Shown piece after piece: positions 60,046 through 64,000 of a stretch of DNA of 64,000 nucleotides (position 1 is the first letter of the stretch; the number at the start of each line of letters is the position of its first letter). The DNA comes from Straminergon stramineum (Eukaryota > Streptophyta > Bryopsida > Hypnales > Calliergonaceae). The DNA lies in contig OY987263.1 of assembly GCA_963920665.1 (NCBI GenBank), forward strand, positions 33,592,547-33,656,546. Direction: 5' to 3'. The notes under the pieces are model-generated. The model was not told the origin of the DNA. It made no database searches and saw only the letters and a program-made list of their open reading frames with translations. The position numbers and the translations under genes are program-made.

Positions 60046-60851
60046 CCCCAAATCAACAACTTGTCAATATGGTTATTGTACCATTATTGATGGATAGGAT
60101 GAATATGTACATTCTTCATTTCAACCTAAACATTGAAAATCATCCATTGAGACATCAAGTCTTTTATGTCCTTGTCCTTCGAAGATTAATTCCTAAATGC
60201 ATCTAGAGCCAAAAAGTGACACTTGGATGATTTTCAATGCAAAATTCTAATTGAATGGCTCAAAATTTTTTATCAATATTTTTTTATAGTTTTGTAAATG
60301 TATTTCTAGTGGATGATTTTAGACATTACCTTATAGAGATAATATTGACTTCTCTATGTAAGAAGTACTAAAAAATGGATGAAAAGAACTACTTTTCTAG
60401 TGTATTTTGGCAATTTGTACATCCTTGGTCTTCGGTTGAATTTCAAACATGAAAATGTTTTTTGTTGGATTTGTAAAAATAACTAAAATTGCATATTTTA
60501 TGACAATTTGAACTTTGGGTCTATAACTATAGTCTAATGATTTTTTAATTATAGAATGAGATAGAATTTTAGTTTACATCATGATGTTTCTAACTATAAT
60601 ATATAGCAATGATGTAAATTGAGCCTTTTTGTATTTGATTTGAGTTTCTTTCACTTATTCTTCATAAATTCTTCATAATTTCAAATTTTCATCAAATTTT
60701 TTGAAATCTATAGGACTTGTATAGTTTATATGATTTCATCTTTGGAAAAGAAAAAAGAAAAAAATTTCAATCATATTTTGTGAAAAAATAGAGTGTACAA
60801 AACAAAGAACATTGTAATGGAGTTAGCAGTTTTGGAGGGCATTGTTTAGGG
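60046..60851. mobile_element. Probable TTAA-type element, family 4-like (806 bp)
   Basis: The left end CCCCAAATCAACAA follows GTAA; the right end, complemented, is CCCTAAACAATGCC and is followed by TTAA (60852-60855). The left arm resembles the family 4 arm (GTACATTCTTCATTTC, CATCCATTGA). Confidence 0.45.
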
Positions 60852-60855
60852 TTAA

Positions 60856-60990
60856 CCTAAAAGGATGTTGCCTCAATAATAGGTACTCACTCTAATATGA
60901 TTCAATTTTACAACCAATAGATACATTCTCTCTAGAAATAATTAGAGAGAGTTATCCATTAGACACTTTGTATCTACAATGTCATTTCAA
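60856..60990 (+). mobile_element. Terminus of a second family 4-like element
   Basis: It starts CCTAAAAGGATG directly after the TTAA at 60852-60855 and carries ACCAATAGATACATTCTCTC and TATCCATTAGACAC. This resembles the 57862 and 45045 arms. The other end is not visible. Confidence 0.4.
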
Positions 60991-61819
60991 GATTAAATCC
61001 TACAAGACCATTTTCTTTACATCAAGTTGTAGGAAAGCTTTTCGTAGCCAAGATTATAATGTCCCCTAAGGTTTACTTGGTTGAGTTTTAATATTGACTT
61101 GAGTTTCAAACTTCGGTTTTATATTACATTAATTTACAACATAACAACAATAAAAGAAACATATCTCAAGAATTCATCTCCGTACTAATCCCTACATATC
61201 TCAAACAAGTTGCTCTTACAATCTCGCAATTCACTTCCACCTCTAACAAAGCAGTTGCATGTGTAGAAGTAGGCAAAACATCTTGTTAAGCCAGATGGAT
61301 GCTTAATGGAAGCCTCATCAAAATCCAACATTTTCTTCTCCTTGCTCCTAGACAGGATATTACTCTTTAGCGTCTCTTTTCCCAAACTTGCATGCATATC
61401 ATTGATCATAGCTTTATTTGCACCCAATTTGCGGCAATGGAATCTTGAATCAATGGTAGTGCTAGCTTGGATGAAGTCTTTACGTAGTGTTTTTCCTCAC
61501 AAGCTCATATGATTTGGCCAATACCTCAAAGTATGTTGGCAATCCTACATAGCAAATCAACAATATAACAATCAAATTATACAACAATATAACAATCAGA
61601 TTATACAACAATATAACAATCATATTAGACATCACCATAACAACAGAGTACACAACACCATGATATTTTATAACACACCACCATAACAATAGATTACACA
61701 ACACCAAATACACATTAGATTACACATTCAACAATAATATACAACAATAATACACAACAATAATATACAACAAAATATACATTAGATTGCATAGTAAACA
61801 CATGAAGAGATAAAAAGAT
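60991..61819. repeat. Intergenic DNA with a 24-bp tandem repeat
   Basis: At 61561-61632 the unit CAATATAACAATCARATTATAC plus AA occurs three times. Degenerate ACAACA/ATACAACAAT sequence continues to about 61790. The minus-strand frame at 61480-61713 is explained by this repeat (LYNLIVIL repeated) and is not a gene. Confidence 0.7.
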
Positions 61820-62043
61820 TGTTACCACAACATGGGATGTTTTAAGTAAAATTTTTAGTATCGTCCTAGTGGTAAGATTTTAAAGTGATGACTTTCTAGG
61901 AGATTTTTAGTAAAAACTTGTGAAAAATCCATTTTTTTCTAATAAAATTTTAGTTAAAATCCTTCTAAACGGTCATTCTTTTAAGTCTTACTACTAGGAC
62001 TATACTAAAAACCTTACTTAAAACCCCCTACATTGTGGTAGTG
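61820..62043. mobile_element. CACTA MITE (224 bp)
   Basis: The complemented right end is CACTACCACAATGTAGGGGG; the left end TGTTACCACAACATGGGATG is its eroded partner. The arms continue through TTTTAAGTAARRTTTTTAGT and CGTCCTAGTGGTAAGA-like sequence. The trinucleotide GAT flanks both sides (61817-61819, 62044-62046). Confidence 0.8.
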
Positions 62044-62248
62044 GATGTATGTGCTAGGAGGATACAACTCACCATTTTGCTTTGCTACTTGTAGCATGTC
62101 AACTAAAGGCACAATATTTTTTGCTTCTCATAAATCTTCAATGATGAACTCAATAGAATAGCTCTTGAAATGTAGGAAATCATCAAAGGCTTCAAGTGCC
62201 CATTGATTCTTAGACTATGAACTACATCAACTACTTCCTTTCATCACA

Positions 62249-63663
62249 CACTATAAGAAACCCATGTTTTTTTTGACATCAGACAAAAAACATGGCATGT
62301 TTTTTCTGACATAAGGATGTTTGAGACTCTAAGGCAATGGATGGAAGAATTATGGTTGATGTCCCAAACAACGGGTGGAGTCACTACGAAAATGACATGA
62401 TGCTACAAAAAGGCGTATGTTTTGTGAGACATTCAATAAAATGTAGGCACGTTTTTAGTGATGTCCCAAAAAACATGTTAGTGCCATGTCAACAAAGATT
62501 CCAATTTTGACTTTGGATAAATATGTAGAAGTTACTTGGGGCTAAGGTAAAAGGCTGACCAAATGTGAAAAAAATAGGGGAAGGACAACCTCATAATATG
62601 TTTTTGTAAAAAAAAAGTAGCAAGTTGAGGTGGCAATTGAATGATGTGGCATGCAATGTGGATGATTTGGCATGCCACATCATCACATTTAAACATTGTC
62701 TAAAAATTCTAACCCTAGTTTTTTATGTCATTTGTGACATCAACTGAGACGTCAATAGAAATGTCTAGATGTTTTTTACAACATCAACTCAAACATCTAG
62801 ATGTTTGTAATACGTCAGTTGAGACAACACAGTGTTTATTACAATGCTCATGTATGAAATTCAACTTGTAATAAAATTCCTATGTTTCCATATTCCATAT
62901 GGTTTGTCTTCCTCCTACCACCCTACTTGTATATACACCTTCTCTTCTACTATTAACATACTCACAATTAGTGGCACTTTTAGCCATGTGACATATTTGC
63001 CACATATTGTATATGGATTATTATGTATAATGTATGGTGTATGATATACAATGTATGGTGTATTGCAAATGGCCTATTCTATATTGTATATGGCATAAGT
63101 TGAAGTAGACACCACAAAAAACATCTAGACATCTCAACGGACATTTCAAAAATTGAGATATGTATATTAGATACATTCTAGAAGATGTCATTTGTGATAT
63201 TTTCATGTCTCTATGGACGTGCAATAATACATGGTGGATGCTATATGACGTTCGAAAAAATTAACCTCATATTGTTGTTGACATTAGAAAAACATGTGCA
63301 TGTCACAATGGACATCCAAATTGACATTACCTAAGGCACAACACACCAATGACGTCTTACATGGCATCAACAAGAGTCTGGATGAAAAAATTGATGACAT
63401 GGCATTGTTCGCTCAATCAACGATGACGTGGAGGCAAGGTGGCAACCATGTGGCAACCTCTCATGACCTTTTCAAACCATGTTTTTTGTGACATCCTCAA
63501 AAATTTTCTTGAAATCAGACCATTTTTTTGTGATTTTCTATGTTTTTTAGCTTGTCCACTATAACGCATTTTTATGGACATCCATGCTGACATGGCTAAT
63601 GTCCAAAAAACCGTACCTACCACATTATGAGCCTATCACAAAAAATGTGGGTTTCTTATAGTT
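62249..63663. mobile_element. CACTA element, non-autonomous (1415 bp)
   Basis: It starts CACTATAAGAAACCCATGTT and ends with the complement of AACTATAAGAAACCCACATT, the last base changed. ACA flanks both ends (62246-62248 and 63664-63666). Subterminal regions are crowded with GACATC / GATGTC-type motifs and TCTAGATG repeats. A TATACAATGTATGGTGTAT-like tandem lies at 63011-63070. No transposase is present. Confidence 0.85.
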
Positions 63664-64000
63664 ACATTCTCGAGTTCTCTTTCATCAATTTTCCAATGTT
63701 GACAATAGGAAAAACATGTCTATTGACTTTTTAAGTTACTTATATAAGAATTGTCTAAGTTGATGATTGCAGCATTTATATTTATATTGAAGTGTCTACA
63801 TTACAATCATGCCATTCCCCTGTAAAAATAGTTTATGTAAGAATATGGACCAAAAGAATTTGCAAAGATACCTTAGTTATGACTTGGTAGCTAGATATCA
63901 CGCAACTATGAATTTCACCTAAGGTATGAGTGCCCATTATCCCCTCTCCCCTTTTGATATCTATCTATACCTAAAATATTAGCATGAATGGAGATGGGAG
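63664..64000. other. AT-rich DNA to the window end, nothing recognised
   Basis: No gene or repeat pair seen in the last 337 bases. Confidence 0.5.

Noticed and set aside
61480..61713. 77-codon minus-strand frame with repeated LYNLIVIL
   Set aside because: It is the translation of the 24-bp tandem repeat.

Overview
The window looks like nuclear DNA of a land plant. It holds one clear gene, an HLS1-like (HOOKLESS1 family) N-acetyltransferase with two GT-AG introns and GC-rich exons, set in AT-rich intergenic DNA packed with old plant-type DNA transposons (CACTA, PIF/Harbinger, Stowaway) and small inverted-repeat elements. GC-rich codons beside very AT-rich spacers, and a Tc1-type (DD34E) transposase fossil, make me lean weakly towards a non-seed plant. 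The sequence does not settle the lineage. No bacterial, organellar or viral gene set is present.

Layout. 1-131 is the 3' end of a gene coding a very acidic C-terminal tail. 132-19,400 is intergenic: a series of elements bounded by TTAA, one Stowaway-like and one Tourist-like MITE, a 20-bp minisatellite, and two CACTA elements (8841-11035 and 12825-14052) that carry related central foldbacks. 19,440-20,325 is a broken Tc1-like transposase on the minus strand. 20,330-26,460 has several GC-richer stretches with no recognisable gene and one exon-like segment. 26,566-27,359 is an unidentified degraded coding stretch on the minus strand. 27,446-36,960 contains a 97-bp CACTA miniature element, a PIF/Harbinger transposase pseudogene (32,160-34,030, minus) and a family of about 735-bp elements, one copy of which splits that pseudogene. 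36,960-48,500 is AT-rich and holds a contiguous cluster of TTAA-bounded elements at 45,041-46,866. 48,500-53,300 is the gene island with the HLS1-like gene. 53,400-64,000 returns to transposon-rich intergenic DNA, with more TTAA-bounded elements and three further CACTA-type elements.

The most interesting structure is the set of TTAA-bounded elements. At least ten segments of about 220-970 bp start with CCC(C)T-type termini, end with the complement, and are flanked by TTAA or one-base variants of it. TTAA targets are the hallmark of piggyBac-type transposases, which are not typical of land plants, and no transposase for them lies in the window. The second most informative structure is the element at 32,310-33,043. 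Collapsing its flanking TATA duplication restores a continuous conserved reading frame in the Harbinger fossil, so the insertion history can be read directly.

Functional content is low: one intact gene with a long leader carrying upstream ORFs, one gene tail, and many non-autonomous or dead transposons. Coordinates of transposon ends come from reading terminal repeats and flanking duplications by eye, without alignment software.
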